Positions 51,194 to 59,440 of a stretch of DNA of 64,000 nt are shown here, one piece after another. A program made the position numbers and the translations under genes. The stretch is from Bacteroidaceae bacterium (GTDB lineage: Bacteria > Bacteroidota > Bacteroidia > Bacteroidales > Bacteroidaceae): NCBI GenBank assembly GCA_017619335.1, contig JAFZSP010000067.1, forward strand, positions 1 to 64,000, read 5' to 3'. Numbering within the stretch: position 1 is the stretch's first letter; each line of letters starts with the position of its first letter. The notes beneath the pieces were generated by a model. That model was given only the letters and a program-made list of their open reading frames with translations, searched no databases and had not been told where the DNA came from.

Positions 51194-53086
51194 ATGAAAA
51201 AATGGCGCATTGAAGACTCCGAGGAGCTCTACAACATCAAAGGCTGGGGCGTCAACTACTTCGGCATCAATGAGAAAGGACACGTGTATGTCACGCCCAA
51301 GAAGAATGGCGTGCAGGTGGATCTGAAGGACGTGATCGATGAACTGGCTACACGCCACGTAACAGCCCCTGTGCTGCTGCGCTTCCCAGACATCCTGGAC
51401 AACCGCATCGAGAAGACAGACGAGTGCTTCCGCAAGGCCGCTAAGGAGTATAGCTACCAGGCCGAGCACTTTATCATCTTCCCCGTGAAAGTCAACCAGA
51501 TGAGACCCGTCGTGGAAGAAATCATCAGTCACGGCAAGCGCTATAACTTGGGACTGGAGGCTGGCTCCAAGCCCGAACTCCACGCTGTGCTGGCCACCAA
51601 TATGGACAGTGACAGCCTCATTATCTGCAACGGCCACAAGGACCAGAATTTCATTGAGTTGGCACTGTTGGCTCAGAAGATGGGCAAGCGCGTATTCCTC
51701 GTCATCGAGAAGCTGCCCGAGCTGAAAATCATCGCGGAGACCGCCCAGCGCTTAGGCGTCAGACCCAATCTGGGTATCCGCATCAAGTTGGCAGCCAACG
51801 GCTCTGGCAAGTGGAGCGAGAGCGGAGGTGATGCCTCCAAGTTCGGACTGAACTCATCGGAACTGCTGATGGCGCTTCACATGCTGGACGAGATGGGACT
51901 GCGGGACTGCCTGAAACTCCTGCACTTCCACATCGGCAGCCAAATTACCAAGATCCGTCGCATCTCCACAGCCCTGCGTGAGGCTGCACAGTTCTATGTC
52001 CAGCTGCACGCCATGGGATTCGGCATCGAATTCATCGACTGCGGCGGCGGACTGGGCGTGGATTATGACGGCACACGCTCCAGCAACAGTGAGAGCTCTG
52101 TCAACTACAGCATTCAAGAGTATGTCAACGACTGCGTCTATACCCTCGTGGAAGCTGCCAATGCCAACAATATCCCTCATCCCAATATCATCACAGAGGG
52201 CGGTCGCTCACTGACGGCTCACCACAGCGTCCTCATCGTGGATGTTCTGGAGAGCGTCTGTGCCCCGCAAATGCCCGAGGACTTCCAGCCCGGAGAGGGT
52301 GATCACAAGCTTGTCCACGACTTGACAGAGATCTGGGACAAGCTCTCCAACCGCTCTCTGCTGGAGGACTGGCATGATGCCGAAGACATCCGTGAAGAAG
52401 CCCTCGACCTCTTCCGGCATGGCATCATCGACCTGAAGACGCGCGCACAGATAGAGTCCATCTATTGGGCCATCAGTCACGAAGTGGCAGAGTTGGCACA
52501 CCATCAGAAGCACGTGCCCGATGAGTTGCGTGCCTTGGATAAGCAGATGGCAGACAAGTACTTCTGCAACTTCTCTCTCTTCCAGTCCATGCCCGACTCC
52601 TGGGCACTGGACCAGCTATTCCCCATTATGCCTATCGCCCGTCTTGGCGAGCAGCCCACACGCAGCGCCACGCTCCAAGATATCACTTGTGATTCCGACG
52701 GCAAAATCACCACCTACGTCAACGGTGGTCACCAGACCAACTACATCCCCCTGCATCCAGTACGCGCAGAAGAACATTATTACATTGGTGTCTTCCTCGT
52801 GGGAGCCTATCAGGAGATTCTCGGAAACATGCACAACCTCTTCGGCGACACCAATGCCGTGCACATCACTGTCAACCGCGATGACTATGATATTGAGCAG
52901 ATTATCGATGGCGAGACGGTGGCAGACGTGCTGGAGTACGTGCAGTACGACCCCAAGAAATTGGTCCGTCGCCTGGAAATCTGGGTCAGCCGAGCCATCA
53001 AGGATGGCAAGATTACAGAGGCAGAGGGCAAGGAGTTCATCAGCAATTACAGGGCAGGACTCTATGGATACACGTATTTGGAGTAA
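51194..53086 (+). CDS. speA: Biosynthetic arginine decarboxylase
   Basis: SpeA converts arginine to agmatine, the start of polyamine synthesis, with pyridoxal phosphate. The 630-residue size and the opening WRIEDSEELYNIKGWGVNYFGIN, together with FPVKVNQ (the PLP lysine is in this motif), LEAGSKPEL, HFHIGSQ and the C-terminal YDIEQIIDGETVADVLEYVQYD, are characteristic. It starts one base after aroK and precedes argB by three bases, linking arginine synthesis and use in one operon. Confidence 0.96.
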   Translation: MKKWRIEDSEELYNIKGWGVNYFGINEKGHVYVTPKKNGVQVDLKDVIDELATRHVTAPVLLRFPDILDNRIEKTDECFRKAAKEYSYQAEHFIIFPVKVNQMRPVVEEIISHGKRYNLGLEAGSKPELHAVLATNMDSDSLIICNGHKDQNFIELALLAQKMGKRVFLVIEKLPELKIIAETAQRLGVRPNLGIRIKLAANGSGKWSESGGDASKFGLNSSELLMALHMLDEMGLRDCLKLLHFHIGSQITKIRRISTALREAAQFYVQLHAMGFGIEFIDCGGGLGVDYDGTRSSNSESSVNYSIQEYVNDCVYTLVEAANANNIPHPNIITEGGRSLTAHHSVLIVDVLESVCAPQMPEDFQPGEGDHKLVHDLTEIWDKLSNRSLLEDWHDAEDIREEALDLFRHGIIDLKTRAQIESIYWAISHEVAELAHHQKHVPDELRALDKQMADKYFCNFSLFQSMPDSWALDQLFPIMPIARLGEQPTRSATLQDITCDSDGKITTYVNGGHQTNYIPLHPVRAEEHYYIGVFLVGAYQEILGNMHNLFGDTNAVHITVNRDDYDIEQIIDGETVADVLEYVQYDPKKLVRRLEIWVSRAIKDGKITEAEGKEFISNYRAGLYGYTYLE

Positions 53087-53089
53087 TTC

Positions 53090-53878
53090 ATGATGGACAA
53101 TTCAAAATTCACAATTACGGTTATCAAGGTAGGCGGTGCCGTCGTCGAGGACCCTGCACAGCTGTCCATTCTGTTGGACTCCTTCGTGAAGGTGGAAGGT
53201 CCCAAGGTGCTGGTGCATGGAGGTGGACGCTCTGCCACAAAACTGGCTGCACAGCTGGGCATAGAGAGCCGCATGGTGGGTGGCCGGCGCATCACGGATG
53301 CAGAGACGCTGAAGGTCGTCACCATGGTTTATGCCGGTCTTGTCAACAAGAATATCGTGGCACAACTGCAGGCTCGCGGCGTCAACGCCCTGGGTCTCAC
53401 GGGAGCCGACCTCAACCTCTTCCGAGCCCATCGCCGTCCTGTCACCCAGGAGGGCATTGACTTCGGATTTGTGGGGGACGTGGATAGTGCCGACGGCCCG
53501 CGCCTGCTCCAGCTTCTGCACAGCGGTGTCACACCCGTCATCGCTCCCCTGACCCACGACGGACAAGGAAACCTCCTCAACACCAATGCCGACACGATGG
53601 CACAGACCGTCGCCACCGCCCTTAGTACAGTGACCGCCCTCCCCACTTTGACCTTCTGCTTTGAACTCCCTGGCGTCCTGCGAGATCCCGCAGACCCCTC
53701 TACCCTCATTCCTCGCATGACAGAGGCCGACTTCCAAGCCTTCGTGGCAGACGGCACCATCGCTGGCGGTATGATTCCCAAACTGGAAAACGCCTTCACG
53801 GCCCTTCGTGCAGGAGTCTCTGCTGTGCGCATCACCTCCATCCACCATCTCCAAGGAGGCACGCTCATCACCCTCTAA
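53090..53878 (+). CDS. argB: Acetylglutamate kinase (or succinylglutamate kinase)
   Basis: ArgB phosphorylates N-acetylglutamate in arginine synthesis. In some Bacteroidetes the pathway is reported to use N-succinyl intermediates, so the acyl group is uncertain. The 262-residue protein has IKVGGAV near residue 12, LVHGGGRSATKLA, and GGMIPKLENAFTALRAG. The first codons lie in an ATTCAAAATTCACAATT-type repeat, so MMDNSKFTI may be a repeat-derived N-terminus; the conserved domain begins at about residue 9. Confidence 0.94.
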   Translation: MMDNSKFTITVIKVGGAVVEDPAQLSILLDSFVKVEGPKVLVHGGGRSATKLAAQLGIESRMVGGRRITDAETLKVVTMVYAGLVNKNIVAQLQARGVNALGLTGADLNLFRAHRRPVTQEGIDFGFVGDVDSADGPRLLQLLHSGVTPVIAPLTHDGQGNLLNTNADTMAQTVATALSTVTALPTLTFCFELPGVLRDPADPSTLIPRMTEADFQAFVADGTIAGGMIPKLENAFTALRAGVSAVRITSIHHLQGGTLITL

Positions 53879-53922
53879 CCCCCTCCGCGCTCTCAACCCC
53901 GAACCTTCAACCCTTAACCCCA

Positions 53923-54441
53923 TTGACCCTCCGTTCCGATATCCTTCCTCATCGTGATCGCCTATACCGTCTGGCTCTGGGAATCACCCTTCACACGGCA
54001 GAGGCAGAGGATGTTGTGCAGGAGACCATGATTAGGGCCTGGGAGCATCGTGAGGAGTGGCCCACCATCCAAAACATTGAATCGTGGCTCACACAGATCT
54101 GTCGTAACCTGGCGCTGGATCGCAAGAAAAAGATGCGAACAAGTCTGCTGCCCACTATGCCCGAAGCAGGAGAAACCGTCCCCGAGAATCTCGTCACACA
54201 CCCTTCACCAGAGATGGGCGAGAATCTCTTTTACATCGTGGGGCAACTCATCACCGAACTGCCTCCACCACAGGATGATATTTTCCGACTCCGCGACATT
54301 GAAGGACTCTCCTACCGTGATATAGCCACCCAACTGAACCTTTCCGAGGACCAAGTTCGCGTCTATCTACATCGTGCTCGCCAGCGTCTCCGTGAGAAAT
54401 ATAATCAGCTCCAGAACTTCGGCCTGAAACAATCAAGATGA
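53923..54441 (+). CDS. Sigma-70 family (ECF-type) RNA polymerase sigma factor
   Basis: The 172-residue protein has the two conserved parts of small sigma factors: region 2 (RDRLYRLALGITLHTAEAEDVVQETMIRAWEH, NIESWLTQICRNLALD) and region 4 (FRLRDIEGLSYRDIATQLNLSEDQVRVYLHRARQRLREKY). I place the start at TTG 53923, 44 bases after argB across a CAACCC-type repeat. No anti-sigma factor or outer-membrane receptor gene is adjacent; the next gene is convergent and unrelated. Its targets are unknown. Confidence 0.9.
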   Translation: MTLRSDILPHRDRLYRLALGITLHTAEAEDVVQETMIRAWEHREEWPTIQNIESWLTQICRNLALDRKKKMRTSLLPTMPEAGETVPENLVTHPSPEMGENLFYIVGQLITELPPPQDDIFRLRDIEGLSYRDIATQLNLSEDQVRVYLHRARQRLREKYNQLQNFGLKQSR

Positions 54442-54453
54442 TAGAAATAACGT

Positions 54454-55161
54454 TCACAAGTCATCATTGAAACTGGCAGGAAGTTTACGGATGAGGGTGA
54501 GACCGTCGCGGAGTGGAAGGATGACGCGCTCCACAGCGGGGTCAGCAGCTACAAGGTCGTTAAAAGCGAGAATACCACGGGTTTGGGAGTCTTTAGCGTT
54601 CAAAGGAGTGGTATCGTCAGCACCTTTTTGTTTCTCAATGATTTTTGCCTCATCATCCACCACATGCTCGTCCCAAAGGGTGTTATCAGCGATGATGAAT
54701 CCGCCTGGACGTACACGAGGGAGGACTGCACGGTAATAGTCACAGTAATGACGCTTGTCGGCATCAATGAAGGCAAGGTCAAAGTCCCCCTCCAATCCCT
54801 CTTTCAGCAATTCCAGGGCGTCACCGATGTAAAAACGAATGCGGTCGGCCCAAGGGGAGTTCTCGAGCCAGGGACGGGTGAAATCTTCCTGTTCATCGTT
54901 GATTTCTATGGTATGAAGCATGGTTCCCAGCTCCAGGGCGCTGGCCATGCAGAGGGCACTGTAGCCCGTGAAAGTGCCTATTTCCAATACGTTGCGCGGA
55001 CGAATCATGTGAACAAGCATCCTCAACAGCCGCCCTTGCAGGTGTCCGCTGGCCATGCGGGGATAGTTCAGGTGCAGGTTCGTGGCTCGCCAGAGTCGAT
55101 GCAGATATTCGGGTTCCGGATCGATGTGGGCTAGTATATATTCCTCTAATTCACAATGCAT
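54454..55161 (-). CDS. O-methyltransferase (class I, catechol-type)
   Basis: The 235-residue protein belongs to the SAM-dependent O-methyltransferase family 3 that includes caffeoyl-CoA and tRNA 5-hydroxyuridine methyltransferases: VLEIGTFTGYSALCMASAL, HTIEINDEQ, FDLAFIDADKRHY, ADNTLWDEHV. A role in tRNA wobble-uridine modification (TrmR-like) is one possibility, small-molecule methylation another. It starts three bases after aroQ and is the last gene in the ispB-aroQ operon. Confidence 0.9.
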   Translation of the reverse strand: MHCELEEYILAHIDPEPEYLHRLWRATNLHLNYPRMASGHLQGRLLRMLVHMIRPRNVLEIGTFTGYSALCMASALELGTMLHTIEINDEQEDFTRPWLENSPWADRIRFYIGDALELLKEGLEGDFDLAFIDADKRHYCDYYRAVLPRVRPGGFIIADNTLWDEHVVDDEAKIIEKQKGADDTTPLNAKDSQTRGILAFNDLVAADPAVERVILPLRDGLTLIRKLPASFNDDL

Positions 55162-55164
55162 GAT

Positions 55165-55581
55165 TCACAACAGTGCTTCCACTGCCAGACGATAGCTGTC
55201 CAGCCCAAAGCCGGCGATGACGCCTCGGCAGGCAGGACTGATGAAGCTGTGGTGGCGGAATTCCTCGCGCGCGTGTACATTAGATATATGTACTTCCACG
55301 GCAGGAGCCTTCACAGCGCGCAGGGCATCGTGCAGGGCGAGGCTGGTGTGGGTGTAGGCACCGGCATTGAGGACTATGCCGTCCACTTCAAACCCGCAGG
55401 CGTGGATGCAGTCGATGAGGTCGCCCTCGTGGTTGCTCTGGAAGTAGTCTATCTGTACATCAGGGAACAGGCTGCGGAGCTCGGTGAGGTAGTCTTCGAA
55501 GGAGCGTGCGCCATAGACGTCTGGTTCACGACGGCCGAGGAGATTGAGGTTGGGGCCATTGATGATTTGGATTCTTTTCAT
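55165..55581 (-). CDS. aroQ: 3-Dehydroquinate dehydratase, type II
   Basis: AroQ removes water from 3-dehydroquinate in the shikimate pathway. The 138-residue protein is a typical type II enzyme: IINGPNLNLLGRREPDVYG (catalytic Arg and Tyr), FQSNHEGDLIDCIH, VLNAGAYTHTSLALHDAL, VEVHISNVHAREEFRHHS (His). It lies 20 bases after the prenyl synthase gene and shares the pathway with aroK at 50.7 kb. Confidence 0.96.
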   Translation of the reverse strand: MKRIQIINGPNLNLLGRREPDVYGARSFEDYLTELRSLFPDVQIDYFQSNHEGDLIDCIHACGFEVDGIVLNAGAYTHTSLALHDALRAVKAPAVEVHISNVHAREEFRHHSFISPACRGVIAGFGLDSYRLAVEALL

Positions 55582-55601
55582 GTGAAGAGGAGATGATGGG
55601 G

Positions 55602-56570
55602 TTATACGGTTCTCTGAACCACGTAGTCCAGGTAATGTGTGAGTGCGTGGGTAACTTCGGCGTTCTGGAGACCGGAGAGGAGGTCCAGTGCTTCGGCACT
55701 CAGGCGCTGCATCTGCTGCTCTGCATACTCCACTCCGCCGTGACTGATGGTGAAATCCACCAGTTCCTGAATCTCCAGGCGCGTGGCTTCGCCAGCCCGC
55801 ACGCGGAGGGCGATGTGGTGGAAGTGGGCATCAGTGCAGGTGTTGAGGGCGAAGAGCACGGGCAGGGTGAGCTTGCCTTCCTGCATATCGTTGCCCTTGG
55901 GTTTGCCCACGTTGAGACTCTCATCGAAGTCAAAGATGTCATCACGCATCTGGAAACAGAGTCCCACGAGGTGTCCGAATCGCTCTAACCGATAGACAGT
56001 AGCTTCGTCGGCGCCACCCAGGCGTGCTCCGAGGCGTGCACAAGTGGCAAAGAGGGCAGCAGTCTTCTTGGCGATGACCTCGTAATAGGCATCCTCGGCA
56101 AAGGTGGTGAGGTGGGTGTTGTTCAGTTGCAGCAGTTCGCCATCGGCAAGCTGCTGTCCCAACCATGCTGTGCGCTGCACGGCTTCGAGGGTACCTGTGA
56201 GGGTGATCTGCTGAAGGGCGGTGGAGGTGAGGTAGTCTCCCACAAGTACTGCAGCCTTGTTGTCAAAAAGGGCATTCACGCTGCGTTGTCCGCGACGCAG
56301 GAGACTCTCGTCCACTACATCGTCATGCACAAGGCTGGCTGTGTGCAGGAGTTCCAGCCCTGCAGCAGCATGCAGCACGGCATCCGTGACGGCACCGCCC
56401 TCCTTGGCACAGAGCAGCACCAGGGTGGGGCGCATCATTTTGCCCAGTTTGTGAGCCAGATGTGCCAGGGCGGCAGACAACAGAGGGTTGTCTGCCTGGA
56501 GCGTAGCACGGAAGACGTCTTCATAACGTCTGAGTTCCGACTGGATGGGTTTGCGGATATCATCTATCAT
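55602..56570 (-). CDS. Trans-isoprenyl diphosphate synthase
   Basis: This family condenses isopentenyl diphosphate into long allylic chains, commonly for menaquinone side chains. The 322-residue protein has the first Asp-rich motif DDVVDES (Asp83, 84, 87), the second motif RDDIFDFD (about residue 210) and GKPKGNDMQEGKLTLPV. The moderate length suggests octaprenyl-type chain length, which the sequence does not prove. A -7 box ends 12 bases before the ATG, implying a near-leaderless mRNA. Confidence 0.93.
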   Translation of the reverse strand: MIDDIRKPIQSELRRYEDVFRATLQADNPLLSAALAHLAHKLGKMMRPTLVLLCAKEGGAVTDAVLHAAAGLELLHTASLVHDDVVDESLLRRGQRSVNALFDNKAAVLVGDYLTSTALQQITLTGTLEAVQRTAWLGQQLADGELLQLNNTHLTTFAEDAYYEVIAKKTAALFATCARLGARLGGADEATVYRLERFGHLVGLCFQMRDDIFDFDESLNVGKPKGNDMQEGKLTLPVLFALNTCTDAHFHHIALRVRAGEATRLEIQELVDFTISHGGVEYAEQQMQRLSAEALDLLSGLQNAEVTHALTHYLDYVVQRTV

Positions 56571-56581
56571 CTTTTCGGGCG

Positions 56582-56589
56582 CAAAGGTA
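56582..56589 (-). promoter_or_regulatory. -7 box of the prenyl synthase-aroQ operon
   Basis: Minus-strand TACCTTTG, 12 bases from the ATG at 56570, so the transcript leader would be only a few bases. Confidence 0.7.
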
Positions 56590-56696
56590 CGAAAAAGTTT
56601 AGAGTTTGGAGTTTATAGTTTAGAGAAAAAAGGCCTCTAAACTCAAAAAAACACCCATTTTTCCCTTCAAGAAGGAAATATCACTCCACTCTCCGA

Positions 56697-56725
56697 CCTA
56701 AACTCTAAACTTTTCCCTACCTTTG
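56697..56725 (+). promoter_or_regulatory. Radical SAM gene promoter cassette
   Basis: The 29 bases ending in TACCTTTG (56718-56725) are identical to those at 9031-9059. The ATG at 56734 lies eight bases further, implying a near-leaderless transcript. Confidence 0.8.
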
Positions 56726-56733
56726 CACCCGAA

Positions 56734-57513
56734 ATGGCAACAGTTATTTATCCTTCGCCCATCTTTGGGCCCATTCATAGTCGCCGTTTAGGAGTATCGC
56801 TGGGTATCAACCTGCTTCCTGCAGACGGCAAGATTTGTTCCTTCGACTGCATCTACTGCGAATGTGGTCTGAACGCCTGGCACCGTCCCCATCTGAAGAT
56901 GCCCAGCCGCGAACAAGTGCGAACCGCTTTGGAAGCCCGTCTGCAACTGATGAGCGCGGAAGGGCCACAGCCCGATGTGCTGACCTTTGCCGGCAATGGA
57001 GAGCCCACCCTGCATCCTCATTTTCCAGAGATTATCGATGACACAATTCGTCTGCGTGACCAGTATTTCCCTGCAGCACGCATCAGCGTCCTCAGCAATG
57101 CCACACAGATTCTGCGACCGGCTGTGCATGCAGCCTTGCTGAGTGTGGACAACAATATCCTGAAGTTGGACACCGTGAACGCCAGCTTCATCCAACAGGT
57201 GGATTGTCCGGGCGGCAGTTATGATGTCACCGCTATCGTGGAAGGTCTGAAGGCTTTTCACGGTCACGTCATCATCCAGACTATGTTCCTCTGCGGCACA
57301 GATGAGGCTGGCAACGACGTGAACAACACGGGTGACAGCTTCGTGGAACCCTGGCTCAGCACGCTCCTAACGATAGTGCCCGAGAAGGTGATGATTTACA
57401 CCATCGACCGCGAGACACCTGTCCGTACCCTCCAGAAAGCCAGCCCCGAGATACTGGACGGCATTGCCGAACGGGTCAGGGCTTTAGGCCTGGAGTGTTC
57501 TGTGGCTTATTAA
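56734..57513 (+). CDS. Radical SAM protein of unknown reaction
   Basis: The 259-residue protein carries the cluster motif CSFDCIYC (Cys35, 39, 42), followed by GNGEPTLHPHF, a typical SAM-binding strand pattern, and starts GPIHSRRLGVSLGINL. The sequence is close to a Bacteroidetes group annotated simply as radical SAM protein, related to tRNA-modifying and wybutosine-type enzymes. The substrate is not evident. It is monocistronic and convergent with trkH. Confidence 0.88.
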   Translation: MATVIYPSPIFGPIHSRRLGVSLGINLLPADGKICSFDCIYCECGLNAWHRPHLKMPSREQVRTALEARLQLMSAEGPQPDVLTFAGNGEPTLHPHFPEIIDDTIRLRDQYFPAARISVLSNATQILRPAVHAALLSVDNNILKLDTVNASFIQQVDCPGGSYDVTAIVEGLKAFHGHVIIQTMFLCGTDEAGNDVNNTGDSFVEPWLSTLLTIVPEKVMIYTIDRETPVRTLQKASPEILDGIAERVRALGLECSVAY

Positions 57514-57542
57514 GATGAACGGGGTGCGCTGCGCTTTTCCGA

Positions 57543-59000
57543 TTATCTGTCTGACCAGAAAGAACGTGTGAAGAGGGCCACCACGCTCATGATTTCCAGA
57601 CGACCCATGAGCATCAATAGTGACAGCAGCCATTTGATGTCATCTGGAAGAATGTTCCAAGACATCGTGGGACCAATCTCCAAGCCCAGTGTGGGACCCA
57701 CATTACTGGCACAGCTCAGGGCGATGGTGATGGAATTGGTGCTGTCGATACCCTGCAGTATCATCACAAAATAGGTGAAGAAACACAGCATCACATACAT
57801 CCCCAAGAATGCCAATAGCGTGATCTGTGAAGTATAGGGAACGTTGTTTCCGTTGACACGCACGGGCAGCACAGCGTTGGGATGCAGCAGGCGCTTGATC
57901 TCATTCCGCATCACCTGGAAGAGCATCACTCCTCGCACACATTTGATGCCACCAGCTGTGGAACCCGAACAGCCACCAAGAATCATACACAGGCTCAACA
58001 CCACCCACGTGATGTGGGGCCATTGGCCCGCATCGTCATTGAACACACCTGTCGTGGTGATAAAGGAGACTACCTGGAACAGACTGCTGCGGATGGCGTC
58101 TTCCAGCCGATAATGATTGCCTCGCATGAGGAAAAAGCAGATGAAAAGCGTGGCAATCAAGATGATCAGCGTGTAAAGACGGAACTCGGAATTGCGGAAG
58201 AAATTGCGGATTTTGCCCTTGAAGATGGCCAGATAAAGCAGCGTGAAGCTGGTGCCGCACAGGAACATGAAGAGGATGGCGGTGTAGTCAATGGCAGGAT
58301 TGTGGAAGAAGCCCGTACTGGAATTGTGCGTGGCAAAGCCGCCAGTGGCTGTCACCGTCATAGCATAGTTCACACAGTCAAAACCACTCATGCCTTCCAG
58401 GAAGAAACAGATGGCACAGATGACAGTGAGCGTGAAGTAAATACCCCAAATCCAGCGCCCCTGCGTGCTGAGACGAGGATGCATTTTCATGCGCATGGGA
58501 CCCGTGGCTTCGGCAGAAAACACTTTCACTGTTCCTCCCACAAGTGATGGAATCACTGCAATGGTGAAGAAGACAATTCCCAATCCACCAATCCATTGCG
58601 TCAGACTGCGCCAGAAGAGCAGGGCATGTGGCAATCGTTCCACATCATCGATGAGACTGGCACCCGTCGTGGAGAAACCGCTCATGGTCTCGAAGAAAGC
58701 GTCAGCAGGATTGGTCAGATAACCGCTCAGCAGAAAAGGCAAGGACCCGAAAATACTGAAGATGACCCAGACGAGCGACACCACCAGGAACGAGTCCCGA
58801 CGCGTCATGGAATTGGTGGAGCGGTGACCGATGATAGCCAAAAGGTTGGCACCGACAATGGTGACTATTATGGAGATGATGAACGCCAGTCCTGCATCTT
58901 CATCATAATAGTAATTGATGCTGAAACACAGAACCATCAGGGCTGCTTCCAAGAAGAGCAGCTGTCCAATGATTTTTGCTATGATTCTCCAGTTGATCAA
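57543..59000 (-). CDS. trkH: Potassium uptake protein TrkH
   Basis: TrkH is the membrane channel subunit of a potassium uptake system. The 485-residue protein has four pore-loop-like segments (FFETMSGFSTTGAS, NYAMTVTATGGFATHN, FQVVSFITTTGVFN, ALSCASNVGPTLG) with the Gly residues of the selectivity filter. The regulatory partner trkA, which often precedes it, is not in this window. It follows fur by 14 bases on the same strand. Confidence 0.94.
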   Translation of the reverse strand: MINWRIIAKIIGQLLFLEAALMVLCFSINYYYDEDAGLAFIISIIVTIVGANLLAIIGHRSTNSMTRRDSFLVVSLVWVIFSIFGSLPFLLSGYLTNPADAFFETMSGFSTTGASLIDDVERLPHALLFWRSLTQWIGGLGIVFFTIAVIPSLVGGTVKVFSAEATGPMRMKMHPRLSTQGRWIWGIYFTLTVICAICFFLEGMSGFDCVNYAMTVTATGGFATHNSSTGFFHNPAIDYTAILFMFLCGTSFTLLYLAIFKGKIRNFFRNSEFRLYTLIILIATLFICFFLMRGNHYRLEDAIRSSLFQVVSFITTTGVFNDDAGQWPHITWVVLSLCMILGGCSGSTAGGIKCVRGVMLFQVMRNEIKRLLHPNAVLPVRVNGNNVPYTSQITLLAFLGMYVMLCFFTYFVMILQGIDSTNSITIALSCASNVGPTLGLEIGPTMSWNILPDDIKWLLSLLMLMGRLEIMSVVALFTRSFWSDR

Positions 59001-59014
59001 TGGGCGTAGAGTGT

Positions 59015-59437
59015 TTAGAGTTTGAGAGCACAGTCTGGACAGAGACCTTTCACCAAGTAATTGACGCCCTGCATCTGAAAGCCATCGGGCAGTTCAATGG
59101 GAGGGATATGAATGGTGTGGAAGCAGAAAGTGCGCTGACAATGTATGCAGAAGAAATGCGTGTGCTGGTCGTCTAACGAACAATCATCATGCCCCTCACA
59201 AGCCTCGTATTTGGCCACTCCCGTGCCGTCTTCGATGGCGTGAATCAGGTGATTGGCCAGCAGCAAGGTGAGGGTGCGGAAGATGGTGGAACGGTCCACG
59301 GTGTCCAGTTCGTCGTCCAGCTCGCGCAGTGACAGTGCATGATGGTGCTCTGCCAAGGCTCTGAAGACCAACAGCCGCGTGGATGTGGGTTTCACACCTC
59401 GGCTCTCGAGTCGTTCTGCATAGCTCTCTGCTTTCAT
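59015..59437 (-). CDS. Fur/PerR family metal-dependent repressor
   Basis: The 140-residue protein has a winged-helix DNA-binding domain (SRGVKPTSTRLLVFRAL, SLRELDDELDTVDRSTIFRTLTLLLANHLI) and a dimer domain with two CxxC zinc pairs (Cys97/100 and Cys133/136) and a histidine-rich HTHFFC region. It could sense iron, peroxide or zinc; the sequence does not decide. It lies three bases after the nucleoside kinase gene and before trkH. Confidence 0.93.
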   Translation of the reverse strand: MKAESYAERLESRGVKPTSTRLLVFRALAEHHHALSLRELDDELDTVDRSTIFRTLTLLLANHLIHAIEDGTGVAKYEACEGHDDCSLDDQHTHFFCIHCQRTFCFHTIHIPPIELPDGFQMQGVNYLVKGLCPDCALKL

Positions 59438-59440
59438 GCC

